Positions 35,180 through 43,890 of a stretch of 64,000 nucleotides of DNA are shown here, in pieces. Source of the stretch: Microbacterium sp. Root180. GTDB taxonomy: Bacteria > Actinomycetota > Actinomycetes > Actinomycetales > Microbacteriaceae. The stretch spans positions 930,922 through 994,921 of the forward strand of contig NZ_LMHS01000003.1 of assembly GCF_001428485.1 (NCBI RefSeq). Reading direction: 5' to 3'. Every line of letters begins with the position of its first letter. The first letter of the stretch is position 1. The position numbers and the translations under genes are program-made. The notes under the pieces were generated by a model, which had not been told where the DNA came from, did not search any database, and saw only the letters and a program-made list of their open reading frames with translations.

Positions 35180-35557
35180 TCAGTCGGGGACGCCGGATGC
35201 CTCGGCGCCGAGGTTCACGAGATTCCCATCCGGATCGCGCACCTGCGCGACGCGCTCGCCCCAGGGCATGTCCGCCGGAGCCTGCACGGAGTCCCCGCCC
35301 GCGGTCACCCAGCGCTCGTAGACCGCGTCGACGTCGTCCACGTAGAACCACAGCGCGATACGGTCGCCCGCGGGCGGAGTCTGCGCATCGCGGCCGATCC
35401 CGAGCGAGGCTCCGCCGACGGTCAGCGAGACGTAGTCGTCCTCGTCGGCGCTGCCGAATCGGTACGTCACCTGCCCGTGGAGGGCGTGCTCGTAGAAGCT
35501 CACGAGGCGCGGAAGGTCGCGCGAGAGGAGGATCGGGAACAGGCTGCGCACCGCCAT
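35180..35557 (-). CDS. VOC superfamily (glyoxalase-like) protein
   Basis: 125 residues forming one vicinal-oxygen-chelate domain with paired beta-alpha-beta-beta-beta motifs: FPILLSRDLPRLVSFYEHAL at the start and VAQVRDPDGNLVNLG at the end (the common RDPDGN). TAGGGT lies 6 nt before the ATG, so the mRNA is probably leaderless. VOC proteins include dioxygenases, drug-resistance binding proteins and isomerases; the metal ligands cannot be fixed here. Substrate unknown. Confidence 0.82.
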   Translation of the reverse strand: MAVRSLFPILLSRDLPRLVSFYEHALHGQVTYRFGSADEDDYVSLTVGGASLGIGRDAQTPPAGDRIALWFYVDDVDAVYERWVTAGGDSVQAPADMPWGERVAQVRDPDGNLVNLGAEASGVPD

Positions 35558-35582
35558 GGCGCCACCCTACGCCCACCACCCC

Positions 35583-35653
35583 CGCTTGCCGAGAACGCAC
35601 TCATGGCGACTCCGACGCCTCATTTGCGGACGTTTGTGCGCTTTCGGCAAGCG
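35583..35653. repeat. Intergenic palindromic element
   Basis: CGCTTGCCGA (35583-35592) and TCGGCAAGCG (35644-35653) are perfect 10-bp arms. Pairing continues inward through CGCAC (35596-35600) with GTGCG (35636-35640), interrupted by only a few mismatches. The interior contains CGTTTGTGCG, also present in the element at 13800-13865. It lies between two leftward genes. Confidence 0.6.
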
Positions 35654-35669
35654 AGCGGCGGATGCCGGG

Positions 35670-36506
35670 CTACAGGAAGATGTCGGGGAAGAGCTGGTCG
35701 TCGGGGGTTCCCGGCACCGCCGCGTAGCCGGAGAAGTCGCTCACTCCGGACTCCCGCAGCACATCTTCGACGATGAGCGTCTGGCCGGTGTACTCGGCGG
35801 CGGGCTTGAGGAAGACCTCGTACGCGGCATCCGCGTAGATCTCCGGTGTGCGGCTCACCTTCATCATCGCGTCCCCGCCGAGGGCGAACTGCACGGCGGC
35901 CGTCGCAATCGTCGTCGACGGCCACAGCGTGTTGGCGGCGATGCCGGCCTTCGCGAACTCGGCGGCCAGCCCGAGGGTCGTCATCGTCATCCCGTACTTC
36001 GCCAGCGTGTAACCGGTGTGCGCGCCCAGCCACTTCGGCGCCAGGTTGAGCGGCGGCGAGAGCGAGAGGATGTGCGGGTTCGCGGCATCCTTCAGGATCG
36101 GCACTGCCGCGCGGCTGAGCATGAACGTTCCGCGGACGTTGACGTCCTGCATGAGGTCGTACTTCTTGGCCGCGAGGTCGAGCGAGCGCGAAAGGTCGAT
36201 CACCGAGGCGTTGTTGACGACGATGTCGATGCCGCCGAACTCGCCCTGGGTCTTGAGCACGGCCTCGGTGACGTCGTCGTCGTTGCGCACGTCGCCGACG
36301 ATAGGCAATGCCCGGCCGCCGGCCGCGCGGATCTGCTCCGCGGCCGAGTGGACGGTGCCCTCGAGCTTGGGGTGCGGGGTGTCGGTCTTGGCCAGCAGGG
36401 CGATGTTCGCGCCGTCGCGGGCAGCCCGCAGCGCGATCGCGAGGCCGATGCCGCGGCTGCCGCCGGACATCAGGATCGTCTTGCCGGCGAGTGAGTTGTC
36501 GCTCAT
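35670..36506 (-). CDS. HSDL2-like short-chain dehydrogenase
   Basis: 278 residues. NAD(P)-binding TGxxxGxG variant SGGSRGIGLAIA near residue 14, NNAS near 98 and the catalytic YTLAK near 170. The insert TDTPHPKLEGTVHSAAEQI near 43 and the LWPSTTIATAAV segment near 198 are typical of hydroxysteroid dehydrogenase-like protein 2, a group linked to fatty-acid metabolism. The C-terminal SCP2 domain of the eukaryotic protein is absent. It lies downstream of an enoyl-CoA hydratase and a 3-hydroxyacyl-CoA dehydrogenase on the same strand, which supports a role in acyl-CoA breakdown. Confidence 0.87.
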   Translation of the reverse strand: MSDNSLAGKTILMSGGSRGIGLAIALRAARDGANIALLAKTDTPHPKLEGTVHSAAEQIRAAGGRALPIVGDVRNDDDVTEAVLKTQGEFGGIDIVVNNASVIDLSRSLDLAAKKYDLMQDVNVRGTFMLSRAAVPILKDAANPHILSLSPPLNLAPKWLGAHTGYTLAKYGMTMTTLGLAAEFAKAGIAANTLWPSTTIATAAVQFALGGDAMMKVSRTPEIYADAAYEVFLKPAAEYTGQTLIVEDVLRESGVSDFSGYAAVPGTPDDQLFPDIFL

Positions 36507-36524
36507 GTCGGGTCTCCTAGGTCA

Positions 36525-36595
36525 TGTCCCCATTGCCGCTCTTCGGGTCCCGATCTCGCTGGTTCCCGGCACCGGGAACGCGCGAAAGTGGGACA
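36525..36595. repeat. Nested inverted repeats between acyl-CoA genes
   Basis: TGTCCC (36525-36530) pairs with GGGACA (36590-36595), and GTTCCCGG (36562-36569) with CCGGGAAC (36572-36579) around a 2-nt centre. TCGGG-T-CCCGA occurs at 36543-36553. The 18-bp GTTCCCGG-CA-CCGGGAAC could be an operator; the whole could also be a palindromic element of the type seen in other gaps. Confidence 0.5.
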
Positions 36596-36604
36596 CGGTC
36601 GGCC

Positions 36605-37381
36605 TCAGGAACGGGATTTGGCGGATGCTGCGGCGAAGGCGGCGACGCGGACCCGTGACTCGTCGGTCTCGAAGCGGGCGCCGATCGAACGGGCTTCGTC
36701 GTCGAGGTTCTCGGCGAACGGGCGGTCGGCGCCGACGCGGACGAGGCGCTTGGCCTGACCGAACGCGGCCGTGGCCCCCGCGAGCCAGAACTGCGCGATC
36801 GCCTCGGCGCGGGCGGCGACCGCGTCGCGCGGCAGCACCTCGGCCACGAGGCCCCAGTCCAGCGCGGTCGCGGCGTCGATCGTGGTGTCCTGCAGGAGCA
36901 GCTGCAGCGCGCGGCGCTGACCGATCGCGGCGGGGAGCAGCGTCGAGACGCCGAGGTCGGGCGTCAGGCCGATGTTGGCGTACTTGCTGACGAACTTGGC
37001 GGAGTCGGCGGCGACGATGTAGTCGGCGCTCAGCATGAGGCCAAGGCCCCCTCCGGCGACGGCGCCCTGGACGGCGGCGACGATCGGCTTGTCCGAGTGG
37101 GCGAACGTGCGGATGCCGTCGTGGATGACGTGCGCGGTCGCGGTGACGTCGGACCCGGCGGCACCCGAGCCCGCCATCGCGACGACGTCGCCGCCGGCGC
37201 AGAACGCCGGGCCGGCGGCATCCAGGATCACCGCACCCACCGAGGGATCGCTCGTCACCGCGTGCGCGATGTCGCGCCAGCGGCCGCCCATCTCGAAGTC
37301 CATCGCGTTGAGGAACGCCGGACGGTTGAACGTGACGCGGGCGAGGCCGCCTTCGACGTGGAGGAGGATCGAATCGCTCAT
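36605..37381 (-). CDS. Enoyl-CoA hydratase/isomerase family protein
   Basis: 258 residues of the crotonase fold. The oxyanion-hole segments FCAGGDVVAMAG (near residue 60) and VQGAVAGGGLGLMLSADY (near 105) are clear, as is the acidic region LTPDLGVSTLLPAAIG near 140 (the Glu of classical hydratases is Asp here). It hydrates 2-enoyl-CoA or isomerises it. Its ATG lies 9 nt after the stop of a type-2 3-hydroxyacyl-CoA dehydrogenase, so the two should catalyse successive steps of a beta-oxidation-like or isoleucine route. Confidence 0.88.
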   Translation of the reverse strand: MSDSILLHVEGGLARVTFNRPAFLNAMDFEMGGRWRDIAHAVTSDPSVGAVILDAAGPAFCAGGDVVAMAGSGAAGSDVTATAHVIHDGIRTFAHSDKPIVAAVQGAVAGGGLGLMLSADYIVAADSAKFVSKYANIGLTPDLGVSTLLPAAIGQRRALQLLLQDTTIDAATALDWGLVAEVLPRDAVAARAEAIAQFWLAGATAAFGQAKRLVRVGADRPFAENLDDEARSIGARFETDESRVRVAAFAAASAKSRS

Positions 37382-37390
37382 GAGTGCTCC

Positions 37391-38152
37391 TTACTTCGGC
37401 GCCATGCGGATGGCGCCGTCGAGGCGGATGGTCTCGCCGTTGAGATAGCCGTTGTCGACGATCGCCATCACGAGCGCGGCGTACTCGTCGGGCTTCCCGA
37501 GGCGCTGCGGGTAGGGCACCTGCTGGCCGAGCGAGTCCTGCGCCGGCTGCGGCAGACCCGCGAGCATCGGCGTCTCCATGATGCCCGGGGCGATCGTCGC
37601 GACGCGGATCGCGTACCGTGCCAGCTCGCGCGCGATCGGAAGGGTCATCGCGTGCACCGCGCCCTTGCTCGCGGCGTACGCCGGCTGGCCGATCTGTCCG
37701 TCGAAGGCGGCCACGCTCGCGGTGTTGACGATGACGCCGCGGTCGCCGTCGGGGGTCGGTTCGGTGCGGGCCATCGCGGCCGCGGCCTGCGACAGCACGT
37801 TGTAGGTGCCGAAGAGGTTGATGCGCACGATGCGCTCGAAGCCCTCGAGCGGCGTGGGTGCGCCGTCGCGGTCGAGGACCTTGGCAGGCGGCGCGATGCC
37901 GGCGCAGTTCACGACCACGCGGAGGGCGCCTGCAGCGGCGGCGCTCTCGACGGCGTCGGCCACCTGAGCCGCGTCGGTGACATCGGCGGCGGCGAAGGAA
38001 CCGCCGAGCTCGGCGGCGATCTGCGCGCCGGCCGAGCCGGGCAGGTCGACGATCGTGACGCGTGCTCCCGCGGCCGCGAGCCGGCGGGCGGTGGCGAGGC
38101 CGAGGCCGCTCGCGCCACCGGTCACCAGGGCTGAGGCATCCGTGAGATCCAT
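37391..38152 (-). CDS. Type-2 3-hydroxyacyl-CoA dehydrogenase (SDR)
   Basis: 253 residues. Classical SDR motifs: [12 protein letters not shown] near residue 11, NCAG near 83, the catalytic Ser in VNTASVAAF near 145 and [11 protein letters not shown] near 159. The overall pattern, including [14 protein letters not shown] near 190, is like the human HSD10/17beta-HSD10 group, which oxidises 2-methyl-3-hydroxybutyryl-CoA in isoleucine degradation and short-chain 3-hydroxyacyl-CoAs. It is first of a leftward set with an enoyl-CoA hydratase and an HSDL2-like SDR. Confidence 0.87.
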   Translation of the reverse strand: MDLTDASALVTGGASGLGLATARRLAAAGARVTIVDLPGSAGAQIAAELGGSFAAADVTDAAQVADAVESAAAAGALRVVVNCAGIAPPAKVLDRDGAPTPLEGFERIVRINLFGTYNVLSQAAAAMARTEPTPDGDRGVIVNTASVAAFDGQIGQPAYAASKGAVHAMTLPIARELARYAIRVATIAPGIMETPMLAGLPQPAQDSLGQQVPYPQRLGKPDEYAALVMAIVDNGYLNGETIRLDGAIRMAPK

Positions 38153-38258
38153 GCGTTCTCCTTCGAACTGCGAGATTGCATCCCACCCTACGCGGGACTC
38201 AGTCTCACGATCGAATCGGATGCCACGTCCAGCGTAGCCGCCGGGGCATCATGGTCAC

Positions 38259-39620
38259 GTGGCGCGCAGCTGCGTGATGCGGCGCCGACGGGCGAGGATG
38301 CGCGATCGGTACGGTGAACCCGTGGACGACGACGCAGCATCCGGCAGACCCAGTTCTGCGGAACCGTCGCGCGAGATCCTCCGGAGCCCGGGTTTCGCCT
38401 ACTTCTGGAGCGCGACGACGCTCCGAGCTTTCGGCAGCGCGATCGCGGGCGTGGCGTTCCAGGTCCTCATCGTGACCGTCGTGAACGCCAGTCCGATGCA
38501 GATCAGCGTGCTGAGCGCGCTGAGCGTGGTGCCCTACCTGTTCCTCGGGCTGATCGTCGGCGCGCTGATGGACCGCTGGCGCCGGCAGCGCGCGCTGGTC
38601 GTCACCACCATCGGACGCGCGGTGACCCTTGCCTCGATCCCGGTACTCCTGCTCACCGACACCCTGAACTTCTGGTCGCTGGCGGCCGTCATCCTGATAC
38701 TCGGGGTGCTGACGCTGTTCGCGGACTCCGCCGCGCAGCCGCTGCTCCCCCGCATCGTTCCGCGTGGCGCGCTCGTGACCGCGAACGCCCGGCTGGGTCA
38801 GAGTCAGACCGTCGCGGCGACCGCGGGGCCGGCAGTGGGCGGCGCGCTGTTCACCCTGCTGGGGGCGCCGATCCTGTTCGCCTTCGACGCGCTCATCAAC
38901 ATCGTCGCCGCATTCCTGCAGGCGCGAATCGACGTCGTCGAGCCCAAGCCCGAACCACGCGCCGCGGGCCGCCATGTGGGGCACGACATCGCCGAAGGCA
39001 TGCAGTACACGTATCGGCACCGGACGCTCCGGCCCCTCGCCCTGTCCGTCCACGTCTGGTTCCTCGGCAACAGCATCGTGACGACGGTGTTCGCCGTCTT
39101 CGTCCTGCGCGATCTCGACCTCCCGTCCTGGGCCTACGGCGTCGCCCTGGCGGTCGGAGGTGCGGGCGGCTTCGTCGGCGCGATGATCGCGCCGCGGGTC
39201 GGGTCATGGCTGGGGGCCGGGCGTGCGATCCTCCTGGGCCGGGTCCTCGTGGTCATCCCCTGGCTCCTCCTGGCCGTGGCACCGCTCACGGCCGACAGCG
39301 GCACCGGCGTCGTGCTGGTGGTCGTCTCGGCGGCGCAGTTCCTCTACTGCCTCGCCATGGGCGTCGAAGACACCAACGACATCTCGTATCGCCAGGCGGT
39401 CGCCCCCGACAGGATCCAGGGTCGGATGAACTCGACCATCCGCACCGTCAATCGGGTCGTGTTCTTCTTCGGCGCCCTCCTCACGGGGGTGCTGATGACC
39501 TACCTCGGCTTCCAGCCGACGATCGGGATCGGCGCGGGCGTCTTCGCGGTCGCGGCGCTCATCATCCTGTTCTCGCCCTTGCGCGATGCCCGACATGAGG
39601 ATGCGGCCGACCCCCGCTGA
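38259..39620 (+). CDS. Major facilitator superfamily exporter
   Basis: 453 residues if started at GTG 38259, supported by CATCAT (38247-38252) 6 nt upstream as a leaderless -10. Starts at ATG 38298 or a later GTG would give a shorter N-terminus. About twelve hydrophobic helices begin near residue 45 (GFAYFWSATTLRAFGSAIAG). GALMDRWRRQR near 100 is the loop 2-3 signature, and FADSAAQPLLPRIVP near 145 is typical of the MFS group that includes enterobactin- and macrolide-type exporters. Probably exports a hydrophobic drug or siderophore. Substrate unknown. Confidence 0.85.
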   Translation: MARSCVMRRRRARMRDRYGEPVDDDAASGRPSSAEPSREILRSPGFAYFWSATTLRAFGSAIAGVAFQVLIVTVVNASPMQISVLSALSVVPYLFLGLIVGALMDRWRRQRALVVTTIGRAVTLASIPVLLLTDTLNFWSLAAVILILGVLTLFADSAAQPLLPRIVPRGALVTANARLGQSQTVAATAGPAVGGALFTLLGAPILFAFDALINIVAAFLQARIDVVEPKPEPRAAGRHVGHDIAEGMQYTYRHRTLRPLALSVHVWFLGNSIVTTVFAVFVLRDLDLPSWAYGVALAVGGAGGFVGAMIAPRVGSWLGAGRAILLGRVLVVIPWLLLAVAPLTADSGTGVVLVVVSAAQFLYCLAMGVEDTNDISYRQAVAPDRIQGRMNSTIRTVNRVVFFFGALLTGVLMTYLGFQPTIGIGAGVFAVAALIILFSPLRDARHEDAADPR

Positions 39621-39664
39621 CGCCGGCTGGCGGACCCGAGTCCCGCGGGGGGCATCATGGTCTC

Positions 39665-39703
39665 ATGGCGCCCAGGCTCACGCTCCACCTGCTCGAGAGC
39701 TGA
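39665..39703 (+). CDS. 12-codon leader ORF before the APH-like gene
   Basis: ATG 39665 opens MAPRLTLHLLES and stops at TGA 39701-39703, 3 nt before the kinase ATG. CATCAT (39653-39658) lies 6 nt upstream. The same GGGGCATCATGGTC sequence precedes the MFS start at 38259, so this looks like a leaderless promoter whose first codon is this mini-ORF. Translation ending next to the kinase start could couple or attenuate its expression. Confidence 0.4.
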   Translation: MAPRLTLHLLES

Positions 39704-39706
39704 CGG

Positions 39707-40432
39707 ATGTCGATTCCCGTCGATCCCGTCGACGTGCCCGCACGTGTGCGCGACCTCGCCCGCGACGCCGCGCTCGCGCCGGTGTGGCGGAACAACGACG
39801 GCGGGCTCACGTTCCGCACCGACGACGGGCGCTTCATCAAGCACGCGCCGCACAACGCCGAGTCGTCGCTCGCCGACGAGACCGTGCGCCTCGAGTGGGC
39901 GGGACGTTTTCTTCGCGTGCCGCACGTGCTCGAGTCCGGGCAGGACGACACCCACGAGTGGCTCGTGACGCGCGCACTCCCGGGTGAGAGCGCCGTCGCG
40001 CCGCGCTGGGTGGCGCAGCCGGCGGTGGCGGTGCGCGCCGTGGGCGAGGGTCTGCGCGCGCTGCACGAGGCCCTGCCCGTCGAGGAGTGCCCGTTCGAGT
40101 GGAGCGTGCCCTCGCGCATCGCGAACGCGGCGGGGCGCGGCATCCGGATTCCCGACGCCCTGCGCGAGCCGCCGCCGATCGACCGGCTCGTGGTCTGCCA
40201 CGCCGACGCGTGCTGCCCCAACACGCTCATCGGCGACGACGGGCGCTGGTCTGCGCACGTCGATCTCGGGCTGCTGGGCACGGGCGACCGGTGGGGCGAC
40301 ATCGCCGTGGCGTCGATGAGCACCGAGTGGAACTATGGACCCGGATGGGAGGACGCCCTCATCGAGGCGTACGGCGTCGAACCCGATCGCACGCGCCTCT
40401 CGTATTACCGGGAGCTCTGGAACGCGACATGA
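39707..40432 (+). CDS. APH(3')-like phosphotransferase family protein
   Basis: 241 residues. A kinase-like fold with the catalytic loop VVCHADACCPNTLI near residue 165 (HxDxxxxN, with HAD where most family members have HGD) and the metal-binding HVDLGLLGTGDRWGDIA near 187. The N-terminal region FRTDDGRFIKHAP near 38 provides the ATP-binding Lys. Total length is shorter than typical APH(3') (about 265). It may phosphorylate an aminoglycoside, macrolide or a metabolic alcohol. The next gene, an SRPBCC protein, overlaps by 4 nt. Resistance activity is not proven by sequence. Confidence 0.8.
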   Translation: MSIPVDPVDVPARVRDLARDAALAPVWRNNDGGLTFRTDDGRFIKHAPHNAESSLADETVRLEWAGRFLRVPHVLESGQDDTHEWLVTRALPGESAVAPRWVAQPAVAVRAVGEGLRALHEALPVEECPFEWSVPSRIANAAGRGIRIPDALREPPPIDRLVVCHADACCPNTLIGDDGRWSAHVDLGLLGTGDRWGDIAVASMSTEWNYGPGWEDALIEAYGVEPDRTRLSYYRELWNAT

Positions 40433-40941
40433 CCGACCGCACCGACATCACGGGCACCGTCACCGACATCGACGGTCACCCGAACCTCGTGCTCACCCGC
40501 ACGTTCGCCGCGCGCGCCGCCGACGTGTGGCGCGAACTCACCGAGTCGGCGCGGCTCGAGCGCTGGATCGGCCGCTGGGAGGGCGATCCGTCGACCGGCC
40601 ATGTCGCATTCTTCATGACGGCCGAAGACGACGAGGCGCCGCCCGAGGAGTACACGATCCTCGAATGCGACCCGCCGCGGCGCTTCGCGGGCGACACGTC
40701 CGCGGCGACCGGCAGCTGGCACCTGTGGTTCGAGCTCATCGAGAAGGGCGAGGCGACCCTGCTCGTGTTCGGTCAGCGCCTCAATCCGGAGGACGAGGTC
40801 GGTTCGATCGGGCCGGGATGGGAGTTCTACCTCGATCGCCTCATGGCCGTGCACAAGGGCCGGGATGCCGCGACCGTGGCGTGGAGCGCGTACTTCCCCG
40901 CCCTCCAGCCGGCCTACCAGCGCCTGGTCGCGGGGGGCTGA
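40429..40941 (+). CDS. SRPBCC / AHSA1-like domain protein
   Basis: 170 residues, ATG overlapping the kinase stop (ATGA). A START-like helix-grip fold: LVLTRTFAARAADVWRELTE near residue 18 and ERWIGRWEGD near 40 match the AHSA1 group, followed by beta strands (YTILECDPPRRFAGD, SWHLWFELIEKGEATLLVF) and the C-terminal helix WEFYLDRLMAVHKG. Such proteins bind hydrophobic ligands or act as stress-related chaperone regulators. Translational coupling to the APH-like gene suggests a joint role, but none is known. Confidence 0.82.
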   Translation: MTDRTDITGTVTDIDGHPNLVLTRTFAARAADVWRELTESARLERWIGRWEGDPSTGHVAFFMTAEDDEAPPEEYTILECDPPRRFAGDTSAATGSWHLWFELIEKGEATLLVFGQRLNPEDEVGSIGPGWEFYLDRLMAVHKGRDAATVAWSAYFPALQPAYQRLVAGG

Positions 40942-40978
40942 CGCGTTCGGTCGCTCCCCGCTCGCCGGTGGCGCCGGA

Positions 40979-41770
40979 TCACACCCCCGGGCCGAGGATG
41001 AAGTTCCACGTGCCGGCGGCGAGCGCCGCGGCCGTCGCGATGAGGGCGATGGCGAGACCGACGCCGATGAGCGCCCACTCGGCGGCGCCGAACCGTGAAG
41101 CGCGCGCCCACGTGCGGCGGCCGGGCGCGCCGAACGCGCGGGCCTCCATCGCCGTCGCGAGCTTCGCCCCGCGCCGCAGCGAGAGCACGAGCAGCGCGAA
41201 CGCCATGCCGAGGAAGCGGCGCAGGCGTCCGCGATCGGCGATGCCGCGGGCCCGTCGGGCCAGCTCCAGCGACCGCCAGTCGTCGAGGAAGAGCCCCACC
41301 ATGCGCAAGCCCGCGAGCGCGCCCAGCACGAAGCGCGCCGGCAGCTTCAGCACCTGCCCGAGACCGTCGGCGAGGTCGGTCGGGTCGACGCTCGCGAAGA
41401 GCACGACGGAGGGCAGTGCGATCGCGAGCACGCGGATCGTCGTCGCCGCCGCGAGCACGAGGGAGCCCTCGCTGACGGTGACGAACAGCCACTGGACGTA
41501 GACCTCGCCGCTCGTGCGTCCGTAGAGCGCGATCGTGAGGCCGGTGAGAGGAGCGAGGGCCCACACGATCCAGGTGCGGGTCCAGAACTCGCGCCACCCC
41601 AGACCGGCGAGCGGCATGAGCAGCAGCTCCAGGACCAGAGCGACGGATGCCGACACCACATCGAGCGTGAGCACCAGCGGGATCGTGATGGCGGCGGCCG
41701 CGCCGAGCTTCGCGACCGGGTTGACCCGCGACATCCGGCTCGTTCGCGCGTGGGCGTCCAGGAGCGTCAC
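40979..41770 (-). CDS. ykoC: ECF transporter transmembrane (T) component
   Basis: 263 residues from GTG (complement of 41768-41770) overlapping the ATPase stop by 4 nt. Five or so hydrophobic segments. The coupling helices of CbiQ-type T components are visible as the ARRARGIADRGRLRRFLG segment near residue 185 (Ala-Arg-Arg-Ala-Arg-Gly) and a related AMEARAFG near 225. It links the S component's substrate binding to ATP hydrolysis. Position third in the ykoE-ykoD-ykoC order behind a TPP riboswitch indicates thiamine or hydroxymethylpyrimidine uptake. Confidence 0.9.
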   Translation of the reverse strand: MTLLDAHARTSRMSRVNPVAKLGAAAAITIPLVLTLDVVSASVALVLELLLMPLAGLGWREFWTRTWIVWALAPLTGLTIALYGRTSGEVYVQWLFVTVSEGSLVLAAATTIRVLAIALPSVVLFASVDPTDLADGLGQVLKLPARFVLGALAGLRMVGLFLDDWRSLELARRARGIADRGRLRRFLGMAFALLVLSLRRGAKLATAMEARAFGAPGRRTWARASRFGAAEWALIGVGLAIALIATAAALAAGTWNFILGPGV

Positions 41771-43230
41771 GGAGCCCCTCCCCCCGCCAGCTCGAACCGC
41801 TCGGCGTGGAGCGCGGCCACGACGTCGAGGTCATGGGTGACGGCGACGATCGCGGATCCCTCGTCGCGCAGGCGCGCGAGCAGCGCGACGAGTTCCTCCC
41901 AGGTGCGGGCGTCCTGTCCGAAGGTGGGCTCATCGAGAACGAGCACGCGCGGGGCCGTCGCGAGCGCCGCCGCCACGGTGAGCCGCCGCTTCTCTCCCCC
42001 CGAGAGCGTGAACGGATTCGCGCGAGCGAGCGGGGCGAGGCGGAGCCGCTCGAGCAGCTCGTCGACCCGCGCCGCGATCTCGGCCTCGGCGAGGCCGAGC
42101 GCCCGCGGACCCACCTCGAGCTCCTGCCGCACGGTCTTGGCGAGGAGCTGGTGCTCGGGATCCTGGAAGACCGTGCCGATCCGCGTGAGCAGCTGCCGCG
42201 ACGTCCATCGGATCGGCGTCGCGGCGGCGCCGGCAGCGAGCGCTCCCTCCGCGACGAGGGATCCGGATGCCGGTGCAAGCAGTCCCGCGAGCGTCAGGCC
42301 GAGCGTCGACTTGCCGGCGCCGTTGGGTCCGGTCACGGCGAGCGCCGCACCTTCCCGTACCTCGAGGTCGATTCCGGACGCGACGGGGTGTCCGGCGACG
42401 CGCTGGACGGCGAGACCCGAGGCCGACAGGAGTGCGGCGCCGGGAGCGTGCGCAGGCGCCGGCGGATGCGCGGGAGGGACGCCGGGCACCCATACGCCGC
42501 GAGCCGCCAGCGCCGCACCATGCGCGCCGAGCACGACGTCCGGCGCGCCGTCGGCGAGGACCCCGCCCGCGCCGAGCACGATGACGCGGTCCACCACCGG
42601 CAGCCACACCTCGACGCGGTGTTCGACGACCACCAGCGTCGCCGGGTGCGTGTCGAGCAGCGCGGTCACGGCGTCGCGCACCTCGGCCACGCCGTGCGGG
42701 TCGAGGTTGGCGGTCGGCTCGTCGAGCAGGACGAGTCCTGGCCGCATCGCGAGCAGGCCCGCGAGGGCGAGGCGCTGCTTCTGACCTCCCGACAGGGCCT
42801 TCGTCGCGCGGTCGAGGGGCACGTCGAGGCCCACGGCGTCGAGCGCGGACCGCACCCGCGGCCAGATCTCGCCGCGCGGGACGCCGAGGTTCTCGCAGCC
42901 GAAGGCCACGTCATCGCCGACGCGGGCGAGGATGACCTGCGCGTCCGGGTCCTGCAGCACGAGGCCCGCACGCCCGCGGGCCCGCGCGGCCGGAACGCCG
43001 TCGAGCAGGAGTTCGCCGGTCTGCTCGCCCTCTTCGTCGCCGCCGAGCACGCCGGCGAGTCCATGGAGCAGGGTCGATTTGCCCGCCCCCGAGGCGCCGA
43101 GCAGCAGCACGCGCTCGCCGGGCTCGATGCGGAACGAGGCATCCGACACCGCCCACGCGTGGCGGGACGCGTGACGCCAGCCCCACCCGCGCGCCTCGAC
43201 GGCGGCGGGCCGGGGCAGGTCGCCGGTCAC
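41767..43230 (-). CDS. ykoD: ECF transporter double ATPase
   Basis: 487 residues from GTG (complement of 43228-43230). Two fused ABC domains: the first has Walker A GASGAGKS near residue 50, signature LSGGQKQRL and Walker B LVLLDEPTANLD; the second has GPNGAGKS near 305, LSGGEKRRL and VLVLDEPTFGQD. It powers uptake with the T and S components. The start was placed because the S-component gene ends 4 nt upstream, and the longer frame would overlap it. The fused ATPase is typical of the YkoD branch for HMP/thiamine. Confidence 0.92.
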   Translation of the reverse strand: MTGDLPRPAAVEARGWGWRHASRHAWAVSDASFRIEPGERVLLLGASGAGKSTLLHGLAGVLGGDEEGEQTGELLLDGVPAARARGRAGLVLQDPDAQVILARVGDDVAFGCENLGVPRGEIWPRVRSALDAVGLDVPLDRATKALSGGQKQRLALAGLLAMRPGLVLLDEPTANLDPHGVAEVRDAVTALLDTHPATLVVVEHRVEVWLPVVDRVIVLGAGGVLADGAPDVVLGAHGAALAARGVWVPGVPPAHPPAPAHAPGAALLSASGLAVQRVAGHPVASGIDLEVREGAALAVTGPNGAGKSTLGLTLAGLLAPASGSLVAEGALAAGAAATPIRWTSRQLLTRIGTVFQDPEHQLLAKTVRQELEVGPRALGLAEAEIAARVDELLERLRLAPLARANPFTLSGGEKRRLTVAAALATAPRVLVLDEPTFGQDARTWEELVALLARLRDEGSAIVAVTHDLDVVAALHAERFELAGGGAP

Positions 43231-43234
43231 GCGG

Positions 43235-43882
43235 TCAGACGCGGGCGCGGGCTTCGCGACCAGACGCGAACCGGTCGAGCGCACCCGTCGCGGCGAGGCC
43301 GCGCGCGAGGAGCCAGGAGAGGAGTCCCGCGACGACGGCGCCGGAGATCGACGTGCTCACGAGGTACACGACGACGAACGACAGGTCGGCCCCCGCGTAC
43401 CAGAGGAGGAGGTTGTTCACCCCTCCGGCCAGCGCGGCGCCGATTCCGGCGAGGATCGCGACGGGCAGCGACCAGCGGCGGTAGAAGAACAGGAGGAAGA
43501 CCAGTTCGGCGCCGAGTCCCTGGATGAGTCCCGCCTCGAGCGTGAGAAACGCGCCCCACGTGTTGCCGACGAGCGTGAGCGCCGAGACTCCGGCGGCGAC
43601 GACCTCGGTGAACACGGCCGCTCCCGGCTTGCGGATGATCAGGGCTCCGAGCACGCCGGCGAAGAGCCAGGGGCCGTCGAGCAGGCCCTGCAGGCCCGGC
43701 AGCAGCGGCTCGAGCAGGGCGCTCGGCCCGCGGTAGGCGACGTTCCACAGCAGGAAGACGAGACCCGACGCGACACCGATGACGCTGGCGACGACGATGT
43801 CGACGACCCGCCAGCGGTAGGGGTGCGGCGCCTTCGAAGGGGGCGCCTCGGTGGACGTGGGGGCGGACGCGGATGCGTGCAT
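43235..43882 (-). CDS. ykoE: ECF transporter substrate-binding (S) component, thiamine/HMP
   Basis: 215 residues starting MHASASAP at the ATG complementary to 43880-43882, with GGGAGGAG 5 nt upstream. After a 25-residue polar N-terminus there are about five or six membrane helices (VVDIVVASVIGVASGLVFLLW onward), ending in a polar tail. YkoE-type segments such as GNTWGAFLTLEAG and GAELVFLLFFYRRW are visible. The gene is immediately preceded by a TPP riboswitch, which supports thiamine or its pyrimidine precursor as the substrate. First gene of the ykoE-ykoD-ykoC operon. Confidence 0.9.
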   Translation of the reverse strand: MHASASAPTSTEAPPSKAPHPYRWRVVDIVVASVIGVASGLVFLLWNVAYRGPSALLEPLLPGLQGLLDGPWLFAGVLGALIIRKPGAAVFTEVVAAGVSALTLVGNTWGAFLTLEAGLIQGLGAELVFLLFFYRRWSLPVAILAGIGAALAGGVNNLLLWYAGADLSFVVVYLVSTSISGAVVAGLLSWLLARGLAATGALDRFASGREARARV

Positions 43883-43890
43883 CTGAACTC

